A stretch of DNA of 64,000 nucleotides from Isoetes taiwanensis (Eukaryota > Streptophyta > Lycopodiopsida > Isoetales > Isoetaceae): positions 9,638,448 to 9,702,447 of the forward strand of contig JAJEKV010000012.1 of NCBI GenBank assembly GCA_021234155.1. Reading direction: 5' to 3'. Below the pieces are notes generated by a model. That model was not told the origin of the DNA and made no database searches. It saw nothing but the letters and a program-made list of their open reading frames with translations. Within the stretch, counting starts at the first letter, position 1. Each line of letters starts with the position of its first letter. This document shows, one piece after another, positions 44,240-57,105 of this stretch. The position numbers were made by a program, and so were the translations under genes.

Positions 44240-45407
44240 GGGGAAAAAATGGTTCTTGGCGCACGAACCTGCGCCTGCGGCTAGGGCGGCAGGGGAGGAA
44301 GGGAACCGCCCTATCCTCCCAGTCCGGCACTGCTTCGGCTCTTTAGCTCTTTCCAGATCAGAGATTCTGATGCTAGCAGGAAATTGGCGTCTGATGCAGA
44401 ACTTGTTTTCTGGAAATTCAAGAACCTGTAGCAGCATCAAAGCGGTTCTTTCTAGATCTCTTGCTGGTAAGCCACTAACGTGGCATTTTTTGCTCTTTAG
44501 CTTCAAGAGAAGCTCTATGTTTTTGCTCGGAAGTTTGGAAGGGCAGGCAAATCTCTAGTAACAGGTATAGGACAGATTCTTTATTGCTGGAGATGCTAGT
44601 TTCTACCTTTCTTTCTGGCCAAGACACATCGAAACGGCGCAGATGCCCATAAGATGGAGCAGAAATTGGGCAAAGCACTAGTAAGTGATGAAGTTTCAGA
44701 TTTTTGAATTAAATATTTTACCCAGGTTCTCTATCGGTTGGCTTCTTTTTCTTCGTCCTGCTCTTTCTTTCTAGCAGAAAGGTCTTGATGATGTTTGGGA
44801 TGATCTAGAATGATGTTTCTTGGAGAGTGGATTCTTGTGGATTGATCTTAAGATTTTGAGATTTGAATGGAAAGATTATAGGCAGCAGATTGTATGACAG
44901 TTTTGCAGATAAAATGATTAATTTAAGCACTCGGTTCTTTGGTACTGCTATGCCAAGAACCGCATAACCAAAACAAGTACTGATGCTTGGCTGGTTTATG
45001 CTCAAATACTGATATGTTTGGGTGAGTGCTTGCTCAGGTACTGATGCTTGAGCTTCATTCTATTTTACTTCTTTCATACATATACTATGTCAGATATTCC
45101 CATTTTATTTCCCAATATCTCAGGAAGATCTGCCTGAATTTTCTAGCTGAGTACCATCATTCGGGAGCCTACAGGGCTTGTTCATGTGTCATCATACGTC
45201 CTCTGGTTACCAGGCAGGATGACTATTTGATCCTTTCAAGTGCATCAGCTAGAGCAATTTATGTAAAATCTTGCTCTTAGAGCATCTAATAAGTTTCTGC
45301 AAGAACAGGATGAAGATGTTGAGATTACTCCTGTAGTAATTCTATTCTTGCTTTGAAACATATTGTACCTTTTATTATATAATATAAAAATCCACCCGTT
45401 CCCTCAA
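44240..45407 (+). mobile_element. Insertion in LINE copy 1, class unknown
   Basis: It interrupts LINE ORF2 between ...KYRRLERG and ...QTWTNRALRNQIVSV. It begins with a GC-rich stretch (to about 44345) and becomes AT-rich. It ends TATTATATAATATAAAAATC, then CGTTCCCTC and an A run, like the 3' end of a retroposon. No target duplication was found, so a replaced segment cannot be excluded. Confidence 0.45.
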
Positions 45408-45954
45408 AAAAAGAATTATCATTCAAACATGGACAAACAGGGCTTTAAGGAATCAAATTGTCTCTGTAAAAAATGATCAGCGGGTCTCTCTCAAAGATAC
45501 TAAAGAAATTGAAGATTTCGTCTATTCCAATTATTCGAGTATCTTCTCTGATAAAAATAATTTCTCCTGTATGTTTCCTGTGGGCGGCACTGGCCTCCTG
45601 AGCACTCTTCGCCAGAAGGTCCTGGGATGCCGTTCCAGGAGGAAGAACATTTCCTGTTGATGGGCCACAATGTACCTGGCCTCCGTAATTTCCAGAAGCA
45701 CGGCCCTGTAAATTGAAGCATGTTGGTACACTAAAAGAAGGAAAAAAGGAAGACCTTTCTGATGCATTGATTTGCCCTGCAGCCCATGGGAAGCTCCGAT
45801 CTGTGTTGAAACAGAGAAGAATTAGTGCAAAGTCTTCCAATCCTTCAGAGTTGGAGGATTTTTTTATCCAGATGCAAACTCTAAGAAGGGACTTCCATAT
45901 TCAGTTTGGGCACTTCCATACTCGGTTTGGGCTTCGATTAAATTTGCGTTTTTT
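45408..45954 (+). pseudogene. LINE copy 1, continuation, and a second broken piece
   Basis: 45408-45570 reads QTWTNRALRNQIVSVKNDQR, then DFVYSNYSSIFSDKNNFS, the region between endonuclease and reverse transcriptase. Around 45570 the plus-strand sense ends. From there to about 45720 the minus strand has a compact frame (ARYIVAHQQEMFFLLERHPR) that I cannot assign. No reverse transcriptase of this LINE is in the window. Confidence 0.5.
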
Positions 45955-46080
45955 TGGTTTGCCCCTAGGGGGGCAAACCCTCGTTTATGTGGGTATGTGG
46001 GCATATTCAAGTATATACTGACATATACCTAGCATATGCTGATGACTGCTAAAAACTGGCTGCTGCCTGTAAATGGTCGG
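45955..46080 (+). repeat. Dispersed repeat, copy 2
   Basis: Plus-strand counterpart of 812-950 (minus): GCCCCTAGGGGGGCAAACCC, TTTATGTGGG, CAAGTATATACTGAC, GCTGATGACTGCT. It marks the left side of the gene-fragment cluster at 46.9-49.2 kb. Confidence 0.55.
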
Positions 46081-46938
46081 TCATCCAGCACCATTATCAG
46101 CCTGCTACACAAACGCTATCCGCCGGACTTGGCTATGGCTTCTGCACCTCGGATTCTGCCCTCCCTTCCGCGCCTTCCGTCAGGGTTCTATCTCAAGCTT
46201 GCCTCAGCCTTGGTAAGCTAGAGCACTGGAGACAAGCACTTAATGGCTACAGCTGGAATACGAAGAACTGTATTGGGAAAGCCAAAGGGAGCAGAGGAAA
46301 CTCTTAATGCCTGGAGCTGATAAGGTGTAATTTTTTCTATTGCATAAATAGTGATACCGTAGGGAGACATTATCGGTCATGCGTTTTGCATAACTGTAAA
46401 TGAAACAGTTGGCTATTTCTCCACTGCCTGTAAAAGTTTCACAAGACCACTGATTTCATTTTCAGGGTAGTTTTGCTTTCAAAATGTTTCTAAATTTTCA
46501 TCTGTCAGGAGCTCCCAACGGCATTTGTCTCCTTCAAATCTCGATGGGGAACCACCCTTTTTGCGGCACAAACACGGTTATCGGTGGATGCCACAAAGCA
46601 TGGATTCTTGAATGGGCACCCGAACCGAGGGATATCTATTGGCCAAACTTAGCCATGCCATGCGACTTTAAAGACTCTATGCGGTTGGCGCCGGATCTGC
46701 TGTGTTCATCATTATTATTTTGTACTTTGTTCGGTTGGGCTTGTTCAAACCCTTGCGAAATTTGGATAATTTCTGAGATGGTTTCTGCAATGAACCTTCT
46801 ATTGAAAGTGTAAGGCTAATTATGCAAAGCGGTGCAGATTTGGTCCTCTCGATTAAATATCATTTTTGGTAGTTGTAAAGTCTTCTTTGAATTGTTCCTT
46901 CCTTTTTTGTAGCCCCGGTTTGAACCGGATCATTCTGA
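46081..46938. other. No recognised gene
   Basis: Contains a 109-codon open frame (46484-46813) with Cys and Trp but no family motif. It may hold more fragments of the same captured genes as the following region. Confidence 0.35.
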
Positions 46939-47591
46939 GTGGTATCTTCCAAGTTTGTTGATCTTCTTCTATACTTCATATCATCAGTTATGCTGTTCCT
47001 ATCAAAAATAGAGGGAAAAGTATCTATTAGCAGCCAAGAAAGGGAGGCTTGCAAAAAGGTTTTCTATTTTCTTGTTGGAAACGTCTTCTTCATATCTGTT
47101 TTATCCGGATCCTTACTGGATCAGTTGAACGAGCTTATTTCAAACCCAAAGGATCTCCCCAAGTACAATAACTTGGCTTTCTCCACTTTCACATTATGCT
47201 TTTCAGTAACATTATGCTCGCAATAGTCAGACCTGCAAATTTTTGTAAACTTTTATCTATGATACTATTAGTTTTTGGCCTATTTTTTGGGTTGAAACAT
47301 TGATCGCTTTGATGCATTTTGTTGCAGGCTACCTTCTTTATCACGTACATACTAACCTCTGGGTACGCAGGTTTCCCTTTAGAAATCCTTATGCTAGCTG
47401 ATATATTGCTGAACTTCATCCGAAGGAACATTATGGGAAGAACCAAGTTTGATCCCCGCGAATCGTTTATTCATTCTTCAAGATTCTGAGGGCCATGCCT
47501 TATGTCCAGCTGTTCGTCTTACTGGGGCTTATGTATGCTGTTCTTGCACCACTGCTGCTTCCATTTCTTTTGGTCTACTTCATGCCCTAGA
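46939..47591 (+). pseudogene. OSCA/CSC1-type ion-channel gene fragment
   Basis: Three coding pieces match the seven-transmembrane core (RSN1_7TM type) of hyperosmolality-gated calcium channels. First, to about 47205: VMLFLSKIEGKVSISSQERE, then FYFLVGNVFFISVLSGSLLDQL. Second, after acceptor GTTGCAG at 47327: ATFFITYILTSGYAGFPLEI. Third: MPYVQLFVLLGLMYAVLAPL, then LLPFLLVYF, to TAG at 47591. Intron borders are preserved between the first two. A one-base shift separates the second (stop at 47485-47487) from the third. The N-terminal and C-terminal parts are absent. It is a captured or dead fragment, not a working channel. Confidence 0.8.
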
Positions 47592-48693
47592 GATCTAGTG
47601 CAGGTATCTATGAGAAGTGTTCAAATGGGCATAACTATACCAGGTGTAATATCAGTCGCACCCATTACAGCCTTCACTAATCTGTCATTACACTTGGCAT
47701 TACAAGATTGTCAAACAATCGTTGAGGCAAGGACTTCTAATGGGAAAAGGAAAGGTGCTAATGGTTGTCTGTTGCCATTACGGGTATGCATTCTAATCTT
47801 TGCCAACTATCTGTCTAACCTGAATTTTGTTGACAGGAAGTTTTTTTGGATTATGGCAGGATAAGATGGATACTATTCTGACGGATTTGACGGATTGGAC
47901 AGAAGAAATGATGAAATCAATCTTACAGAAGGAGCTTGATACCTTCTCAAAACAAGGCGAAGGGTTTGCTTCTTCTGTTAGACGTAAAGTCGACGCTTGA
48001 GAAAAAACTCTTTAGAACGAAGTTTTAAGTAATTCAGTCGACATTGCGGATGACAACAAGATTTCGTGGTGCGACTTGTGAATCATTAACTCTTGAACTG
48101 ATTACGAGGAATGCCACAAAAGAAAGGTGCCTCAAATTTGCATGCAACTTTTTCAAGTCAGCATTAATAAGCTTTCTGCCACATATGCTGCAAAGCTGGT
48201 CCAGTTGTGTTTGAAAGGCGATGATGGGACTTTACTTCCTAATGCAGTGGAACTCTCGCATTATCTTTTCCATTTTCTAGCATTAAGTGAGCAATATGAA
48301 GAATTGTCTTCAATATCCTTATTATCTACCTTTAGACAGTGGATGCCAGAGCTTATTTACGGGTCGCGGATGGATGCAAATGATGATGACTTTTTGCTGG
48401 AACCTCTGAGGGAGTCAGCTGGTCAGTGTTCATCAAGCAAAATAAGCCCAAACTCAGATTATTGGCTTCCCATGTCATAACAATCGCATTCAACACCATG
48501 AAGCTTGAGCCAGACGGTGATGAGGTCACGGAATCTTGTTCAAACCAGACAACAGTTAGCGGGGAGCCCGATAAGAGTCCAAACAACAAAAAATCAGGTG
48601 AAGACAAGATATTTCCAAATGATGCCCAGAGTGATGAATTCAGATGATCAAATAATTCTCTTCTATGATTACCTTTAGTATTGCACTTATCAG
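47592..48693 (+). pseudogene. Unassigned gene fragments
   Basis: Several exon-like frames. 47610-47864 reads VSMRSVQMGITIPGVISVAP; about 47868-48000 reads DKMDTILTDLTDWTEEMMKS with an amphipathic helix; 48127-48480 reads QLFQVSINKLSATYAAKLVQ and FLALSEQYEELSSISLLSTF. The last is the longest and looks like real coding sequence (helical, Leu/Ser-rich). An acidic, Ser/Asn-rich frame follows to 48647. I do not recognise the source gene or genes. They lie between fragments of two identified genes, in the same orientation. Confidence 0.45.
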
Positions 48694-48793
48694 GTGATTG
48701 AAATCCCAAAGGGAAGCAAAGTAAAATATGAGCTTGACAAGAAGAGTGGCATCATAAAGGTTAGTGGCTGCCTAGTGGCGTGACGTTAAAATA

Positions 48794-48876
<83 letters not shown>

Positions 48877-49201
48877 AAAGAATTCGAAAGTAATCCGTGT
48901 ATATTGATGTTCTGATTTTAGTTGCCATATCATTGTGCAGGTGGATCGGGTTTTATATTCATCAATAGTGTATCCACACAATTATGGATTTATACCAAGA
49001 ACATTCTGTGAGGACAATGACCCTATGGATGTGCTCGTTTTGATGCAGGTGACAAGCTTGTGTGTCTTTCTCAGAAATGAGGTTTGCTGATCTTGTTCTT
49101 TGTAGCTTTTGTATTAATATGGGCGTCTTAAATCAGGAACCTTTATACTAGGGTGCTTCCTCTGTGCAAGAGCCATTGGTCTTATGCCCATGATTGATCA
49201 G
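48694..49201 (+). pseudogene. Soluble inorganic pyrophosphatase gene fragment (three exons)
   Basis: Exon 48694-48759 reads VIEIPKGSKVKYELDKKSG; exon 48941-49048 reads [20 protein letters not shown], then [14 protein letters not shown]; exon 49137-49201 ends GCFLCARAIGLMPMIDQ. All are bounded by AG and GT. This is the plant family I soluble pyrophosphatase (PPi to 2 Pi), including the Lys, Glu and YGFIP active-site stretch and DNDPMD metal ligands. The third exon has lost one base after EPLY, and the remainder of the protein on both sides is missing. The first intron contains a long CTAT microsatellite. A captured or duplicated fragment. Confidence 0.88.
48794..48876. repeat. (CTAT)n microsatellite, about 20 units
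   Basis: Uninterrupted tetranucleotide repeat in the first intron of the pyrophosphatase fragment. Confidence 0.97.
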
Positions 49202-50104
49202 GTGAGGGCGTATCAATTACCACTGGAGATTCTGAAGTTTTTTCAAACTCTTCTTTTTCTACTGCCTTGATTGTATAAACAAATAAGTTTGTTATTGATA
49301 TTGTTGGTAATTTGGATGCTTGCAGGCAATGGAAGCTCTCGACTTATGATTATTGTTGTAGTTATTGGACTGGAAAGTCAACGAGACCTTTTCAAGCTAC
49401 AAATGGACATCAAAGCATTCTAGATTATTCTAGTGTATATGACACGCTTCGCTCTTTCTTTGCCAGAGGAAGTCAGAAGGAATTATGGGCATTGCAGAGA
49501 ATTTTCAATATTGATTGGAAGGGGCAAGATTAGAAGGATGCCTTCCAAGCTCTTGTAGATCAGCTTGAGACCGTGCTTGAACACGATTGCCACAGACATC
49601 TGTAATATGTCTTAGTATTCTATTTGATTGAACTGGATTCCCATAGAGAGCTGTAATAATATGTCTCACAACAATGGAATAAAAATAAGAAACAACATAC
49701 AAATTTGGGGTCGAGTAATAGTTTCTAGAATTGCAACTCCTTCAGTAGCTGATAAAAAACATTTAGGTCGAGATATAGTTCCCGAAATTGTTCTTCAGTA
49801 GCAAACACTACACTTAGACCTTCCTTTGAGTTTGAAGTAGATACCATCGAACCCAGACCTCTATTTGAAACAAAAAACATGGAAGTTAAAGAATTGAAAT
49901 GAAGGTAGGTAAAGTGATAATGGAAATTTAGCTGTGAGAGCTATAACATGGATACTTTATTTTGTTATGATTGAAGCTGCCATCAGATTTTACACCCTTC
50001 AACAAAATAATATCACTTTTGGGCAAACATTTTAAGTCACATGACACAATAAATATAACTAGGCCTCGCTTGCGTGCATTCATCGCCCCAAAAAATGGCT
50101 CTCG
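49202..50104. other. No recognised gene
   Basis: 49325-49550 has an exon-like reading (LMIIVVVIGLESQRDLFKLQ) with a stop, after a GCTTGCAG acceptor; source unknown. The rest is AT-rich. It separates the gene-fragment cluster from the polyubiquitin upstream region. Confidence 0.35.
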
Positions 50105-50375
50105 TTCCTTGGAGGGGGGAGGGGGAGGGAGAGGGAGAGGGAGAGGGAGAGGGAAAGAGAGCAATTCCCTTGTCTAGAAGTAGCAATTAAATTGATTGTC
50201 AAAACATGACTTTGAACTATGAGTTAAGCCACTTTTTGGGGAGAGGGAGAGGGAGAGGGAGAGGGAAAGAGAGCAATTCCCATAAAGTCATGGTATCAAG
50301 TATTCCATTGCCTAGAAGTAGCAATTAAATTGATTGTCAAAACATGACTTTGAACTATGATTTAAGCCACTTCAC
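50105..50375. repeat. GA-rich tract and duplication upstream of polyubiquitin
   Basis: A run of GGGAGA units at 50116-50160 is followed by GCAATTCCC and a block with AGAAGTAGCAATTAAATTG and AACATGACTTTGAACTATGA. The whole arrangement is repeated at about 50240-50370 with a small insertion. It lies 370-630 bp before the ubiquitin ATG. GA repeats are common in plant promoters, but I see no clear TATA box in the last 120 bp before the ATG, so an intron in the leader is possible. Confidence 0.6.
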
Positions 50376-50730
50376 TCTCCGGCCATGGAGGGCAACCCTC
50401 CGTGCGCAGCACCTTGTTTTTTTTTTGCTTCGAATCGGTTTGGACCATTGGAAGTGACAGGCAAATTCTTGATGAAAGCCTTTGATCTGGTATAACCACG
50501 GAATATTCCAGAGATCAATGGTCTGAAATAAAAGATGCAAAAAAAGCAATAAGCAAAGAAACTTCAAGATATTATTGACGTGTTCTAATTCGCGTCCGAA
50601 CTCCAAATATTTCTTCAATCGAGCGCATAGTTGATCTTTAAAAGGCGCAATGTCCCTTGCCTTTTCCACAACAGATATCCTCTTTTCGTTCTATTGTGCT
50701 GTTTCGGTGCGCCTCTTTGTGCCGCCCTAA

Positions 50731-51657
<927 letters not shown>

Positions 51658-51717
51658 ATTTTAATGTCTTCAAGGGCTTGGGCATGTTGCTCATGTATGA
51701 ATTGTAGATGGGTCAGA

Positions 51718-51723
51718 AATAAA
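51718..51723 (+). terminator. Polyadenylation signal of polyubiquitin
   Basis: AATAAA lies 61 bases after the stop codon, in a T-rich 3' region. Confidence 0.6.
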
Positions 51724-51729
51724 TGAAGT

Positions 51730-53284
51730 ACTTTTTCAATAATCTTAGTATTCTCTTAATTTGATACGGTTTCTGATAATTTGTTTGTTTCAGAAAGATG
51801 TAAAGTACGTTTCAATTCGAGATGGTTTCTGATTTCGTTTTAGAAAGTGGTACTGGGTATGTGATCACAGGGGGTCGTAGAAGCGATTAGGCTAGCTTTT
51901 GTGGGTTTACAGAGATTATTTCCGGTAAATGTTTAAATACAGATGTTGAGGTTAACACCGGTGGAAATAATCCATTAGAATGGAAGAAAAGAGGCAACAG
52001 TTTGTAAGTACTCTTTTATCACTGAGCAAGTTTCTAGCAATGATCTGAAAATTGCAGCATCTGGTCCAAGATAGTTCTTGTGCGTGCAAATCAGTCTGAT
52101 TGCTGTGCCTTACTGTTGTTTTTGCTTTTTTGCTTGTTTCTATAGGCGGAATTTTTACTGATACGAAAGGAAATAGGTATGGCTTGCTGACCTGTCTTGC
52201 TTTCTGCGAGCCAGACTTGGTGTCCTTGCTTTTCATATAGCTAAGGTGATGGGATTTTTATATATTCTTGTTTGTTGGAGTGGTAGAGTGGTATATGTTT
52301 TGTAATTGTTTCATTTCCGTTTCCATATAAACTATTTGGTAATGATGTTGCCCAAGTCTGCCTAATTGGTTTTACCACAGTTAGGTACTGGTAAAGGAAA
52401 TTGAACGCATGGTGGCCAATTGTACAGAGCTCACAAGAGGAAACATACCAGATTGCTCTCTAACTGGCTTTTATGTGTCTCAGCTTGCTGCAGTGGAAGG
52501 TCATAATTATCATAATTACTGCATCATTAGTCCATTAAAGTATCTGCAACCAGCTCAATTGATACATATGATGATCATCCCATGACAATGGCCTTCCCAC
52601 TGGCTGAAGAGTTGAAGATCAACGCATAGTGTTCAGGGGGAAAACCGCACATTGTTGATCCGAAAAGTTCAAGATAGTAAACATACATATTTTCTCAGAT
52701 ATTTTGATATTGTATTTTCGTCCAAGGTGTTATTGCTTGACAACACATTGAGGGTATCAGTAATTCAGTACCTACCTTGACCATATGTATACCACAAACT
52801 GGAGGAGGAAGGTCATGTACTGTACTTCAAGCAGGAAAGATTTATTGGTTCATTTTTTCTCGGGGTTTGCACAAAGACAAAGATAGCTCATACTGATGTA
52901 TTGAATTGTAAGTGAACAATTTGGCGCATGCTGCATGAACAGTAGCACCAGCCACGTGGAAACATCAACATAAGATTCTGAAAAGCCATGAGAGTTTGGA
53001 GATTTTGAGAGTAAATTAGGATTGTAGATTGAAGCATGCAGATGATGAATTTAGAAGCAGAAGACTCGTTGGTTGCAAAGTTGCATTTTATTCAATGAGC
53101 ATTTTGTTGTTCATTTTAATACTGTTCTGAGTTGTGTTTTTTTGTACAATAACGCATTTAATCATTATTTGCACAAGTATTTTTTGTCCAACTTGGTGAG
53201 TATTGTGGCCATTGTGTTATTGTGGTGACATGAAAGTGATGGGGGAGAATTGCAATGAGTTTTAGACCCAGATTTAAGTCATGT
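51730..53284. other. No gene recognised
   Basis: AT-rich 3' flank of polyubiquitin. Short open frames only; no repeat or element end identified. Confidence 0.45.
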
Positions 53285-53515
53285 AATTTGTTGTGTGTTT
53301 GTAATTTGTAGTCAAATATCCAGTGAAATTGTTATTTGTTTTGTGTTTGTAATGTGCATTCAAATATCTAGTGTAATTTGCTGGGTGTTTCTGTGTGTTT
53401 GTAATGTGCAATCAAATATCCCGTGAATATGCAATCCAATATCCCTAGGTGTTTCTGTGTGTTTGTAATGTGCAATCAAATATCTCGTGAATGTGCAATC
53501 CAATATCCCGTGAAA
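53285..53515. repeat. Minisatellite with GTGTTTGTAATGTGCAATCA units
   Basis: The phrase GTTTGTAATGTGCAATCAAA followed by TATCYMGTGAA recurs about four times at 60-75-bp spacing, with a shorter GTGCAATCCAATATCC element between. Non-coding. Confidence 0.7.
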
Positions 53516-54080
53516 TGAGCATGCTGTTTAATCCCTTGCCTAGTTTCTAGTTCTAGTTGATTAATACCCTCTATGATTCGATGGATGTGGGTTCTAGTTA
53601 GGCCTTAATGCGATGTTGCTTACGAAGGTGTAGACGTGGTTTCTAGTGAGGTCTTATGTGATATTGCGTATTGTAACAGGGATACACATATATATGTTAA
53701 CAGTCTTGCCTTTTCTTAAGATGCATATACGCATTCTATCTATCTATAGTTGATAAGGGCTCTCGTGCATTCTTAGCCATTGGATGTGGGAACATTTTTG
53801 AGAATATTCCTCCTAGGTGCATCCTATCCATGGCATTTGACACGGGTCAAATGCTTAGGTGGCTCTATTTCTTAGGGATTTGACAACCACTGGCATGATT
53901 TCACCTCAAACATTGACTCCAGAATAGAATGATGCGCATTAAATTAGCATGTTATCCATTAAAAGCTAGCAGAAGCACGCCACACATAGTTATGCAAAAG
54001 ATAAGGATGCCATATATGCCATTTGCATCTTTTGCTGCACGCCTATAATGTCACAAATTTCCATTACATTATCATACCTG
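53516..54080. other. No gene recognised
   Basis: Non-coding sequence without identifiable repeats; it leads into the SINE-like segment. Confidence 0.4.
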
Positions 54081-54225
54081 GGAAGTTGAAGCTCTACTAT
54101 ATCAGCCCGCCACTGCAAGTATAAGCAAAAAGAAGATACAGGCTCGGGGATTCAAACCCCTTGCACAGAGCGTAGGTCCAAGCAGTCTGTTCAACCATTC
54201 CTAACATTCCTTTCCCCATTAATTT
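54081..54225 (-). mobile_element. tRNA-derived SINE head
   Basis: On the minus strand, TGGTTGAACAG (54204-54194) fits the pol III A box, and GGGGTTTGAATCCCC (near 54150) fits the B box and forms a T-arm-like stem with a seven-base loop. The spacing is about 40 bp, as in tRNA-derived SINEs. The 3' tail and target duplication were not identified, so the left border is approximate. Confidence 0.5.
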
Positions 54226-57105
54226 CTTTGTTTTTCAAAGCGTTCTACCATTCTTTAAAGATAAAATAAATAATAAATAATATGATGAAGTGATAAGTCT
54301 TTAGGGAATTTCCATCACATAGTATCCCTTGCAAACTGTAAATAAATACTATGCAAGAAACCTGTAAGTGTACCGTACACTGCCGCGATCGTCTTGCTCT
54401 TTCACTGCACATGCACTCACTGGGATTAGTCATCGTGACTAAGTAGGGATCCCTGGCTGCCACTGCATGCATAGAAATACTCTGAAAATCTTGGATAAGC
54501 ACAAACATAGACGAAAAATCCTACGTGAGTACAATGCTAAGACAATGACAACATAATCCAAGGAAATACCAAACATGAACATTAGAAGCAAAGAACATAG
54601 CCAAAACTACCAAACCATCATGACACACTTGGGGACAATGGGAAGCTTAGCCAGCCTACATGCAGGCCCTGTTAGCAGAGAAATGCCCAGCCAGCTCACA
54701 TTCGTATGCACATACCCTTCACAGCCCACGTCTGGCGCTGGAGGAACTCATACCATGGAGTCACAAGAGTTGACGGAGCATCCTGATCAGGGAAACTACG
54801 CCCCGTGTCACAGAGTACAAGAATACCACAGAAAATCACAGATGAACATGAGCATGCCAGAGCAACCTAGGCCACCGAACCTAGAAGTCCGACCCCGGAG
54901 GATCCAAGAGACATCAAAATACCAAGATAACAGTGGAACAATGCAAAGGCCATGACATGTGGTGTTCATTAGAATATTTACTATACATGTGCCTAAAGCA
55001 TACTTTTGCCGATGTTGCCCATACAACCTGCCCATGTTGAAGTAGCTAATCTAATGATGAAGATGATGATCACAATCCAAACACGTTGAGAAAGTCACAA
55101 ACCTAACTACCATTGATGTAGCTCCCACACCTATGTATTTCACTGAACAAGAAAAGACAGTAACATTACTGCATAACTTACCCCAGAACCATTCTCCCAT
55201 GAGGATAATCCATTAGCTATGACGTCTTTGATAAAATATTGCAACAACTGAGAAACTTACAGTTATACACTTAGAATAACAGTGCTCCACGCCATAGCCT
55301 CATATAGACACCCACATATGGCTCATATTGCTCTCTCGGCCCAACTTCACTTGATCTCCAAGGTTCCACCATTTATTTATTCTAACAATTGTTAGCTAAG
55401 GTTTTTAATATTCCAATTAAACCCTCTTTCTATAGCTAAGGACTATTAGTGCATCTAATGTGGAAACTCAAAGTTTCCACACTTCCAGGTTAAAAATCCA
55501 CACCGTCTCATGACCACAACTGCTTATACCAATTGTCAAATGATTCTGAACTATGGCTCCATCTCTGCGAACCAAAATATCCATGTCTCATGTTCTTAGA
55601 ATTATTAAATTTATGTTACTACATAATTTCATAGTTGAACAATTATTCAAGCAATGCATATTCTTATTATACTATTATTAAATCATTCAGATCTCCTAGA
55701 TCTCCTGCAACTGCTCGACTGGCTAATCTATATTCATACCATAGACCTTACACTTCCATTGTTCCCCTTTGGCTTCTATCTTTACCTATTACAAGAAATT
55801 TATCGCGGCAACCAAGGCCGCCGCGAACATTTCTCTTTATCAAATATTATGCTAAGTCAGAATGATATCAATTTTGGACATGTGAAAGCCAAAGCAATAC
55901 TAATGTTTGAAGATTTCGAACCTCCATATGTGGTAGAACATCTAGAAGCACACATGCATTCATTTATACAAATACCTGGATGAAATTAGCTCAAGAGAAA
56001 TAGTAAACATGTGGTTATGACGCATTAGCTCAAGAGAAATAGTAAACATGTGGTAACGAAGGTATAAGGGCATGGGTGTGTTTATATGGGCTCAATGCGA
56101 TTCACCAAGTATGAGATGCACCTCTCCATTTGGTTCGTGAACTACTGCAACAATAATTGGGCCTCCATTTTAACCTCTCAATATACGTTTTTTAAACCAT
56201 TTTGTAGTTCTTAGAACCATTGTGTAGCTCTAAAATGATCAATGTAGTGATTCTTTGAATATTTGTTATAGTCCATTAAATTATTTTTTGACATAAAAAT
56301 AGGTGCCTTTAGATTCTTTGAATATTTGTTATAGACATAAAAAATAGATGCTTTAACATTTCAATGCATTGCATAAAACCTTGCCAAATGAAAACCACCA
56401 CGAGCTGTCGGAATCAGCGAATATCTACATGGCGGCCAAAAGAGTAAGAGACCAATCCTGTTCATCTGCAAAAAAAAACGAACAAGAATGCAAAACCAGA
56501 CTAAAAAAGGCTTCAATCGCAAGCCCTGCAGCTCAATCGGAAGCCTTGGATGTCCCCTAGAGCCCCTGCTCTGCAAATAGAAAACATCCACAGCGAATAT
56601 GGGATTTGAACCGAGAAGCAAGCAAAGCTTGCTTCACCAAAGGCAAAGCCAAACCGCCCCTGCTCGACCTGCTCGCTCCATGCCGCTATAAAACCAAATC
56701 AAATTCATTCATTCAGGCACAGCAAATCGAGCTTCCAAACCACTGTGCATTCCCGTCTTCATCGGCATGAAGCAGCTCGCTGTCTCGCAAAGCCAAATCC
56801 ATCACCTGACATCCTCCTCATTCCATTTCCAGACATTGCAAATGGCCAGAGAAATTCCCCCTAGAGAAATTTCCCCTCGTTCCTCAAGGGACATCTAAAT
56901 GCCAATAAGCTCCTCAAATGCCTCAAATTATACGGTTTTCGATACTGTACACCAGTCAAATCTTAGCCCAGCCCACTGATTTCCAAATACCAAACTAAAA
57001 TCGTGGAAGTTTATAAGCACATAGTAAAATTTTGTATCAATTTCAACTAGAGAAAATATCCAATACCCAATCATGTGTTTCTGTATAGAATGACGATACT
57101 AGTTC
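54226..57105. other. Gene-poor stretch
   Basis: No recognised coding sequence. A 126-codon frame at 54575-54955 (Gln/Pro/Ser-rich) has no domain. A direct repeat of GCTCAAGAGAAATAGTAAAC occurs twice near 55988-56050. TTTGAATATTTGTTATAG occurs twice near 56257-56330. Confidence 0.4.

Noticed and set aside
44240-45407. SINE with target duplication in LINE copy 1
   Set aside because: An A run ends the insert, but no matching direct repeat was found at the left junction, so the class is left open.
54081-54225. Functional tRNA gene at the A-box/B-box pair
   Set aside because: No acceptor or anticodon stem is formed; box spacing fits a SINE head instead.
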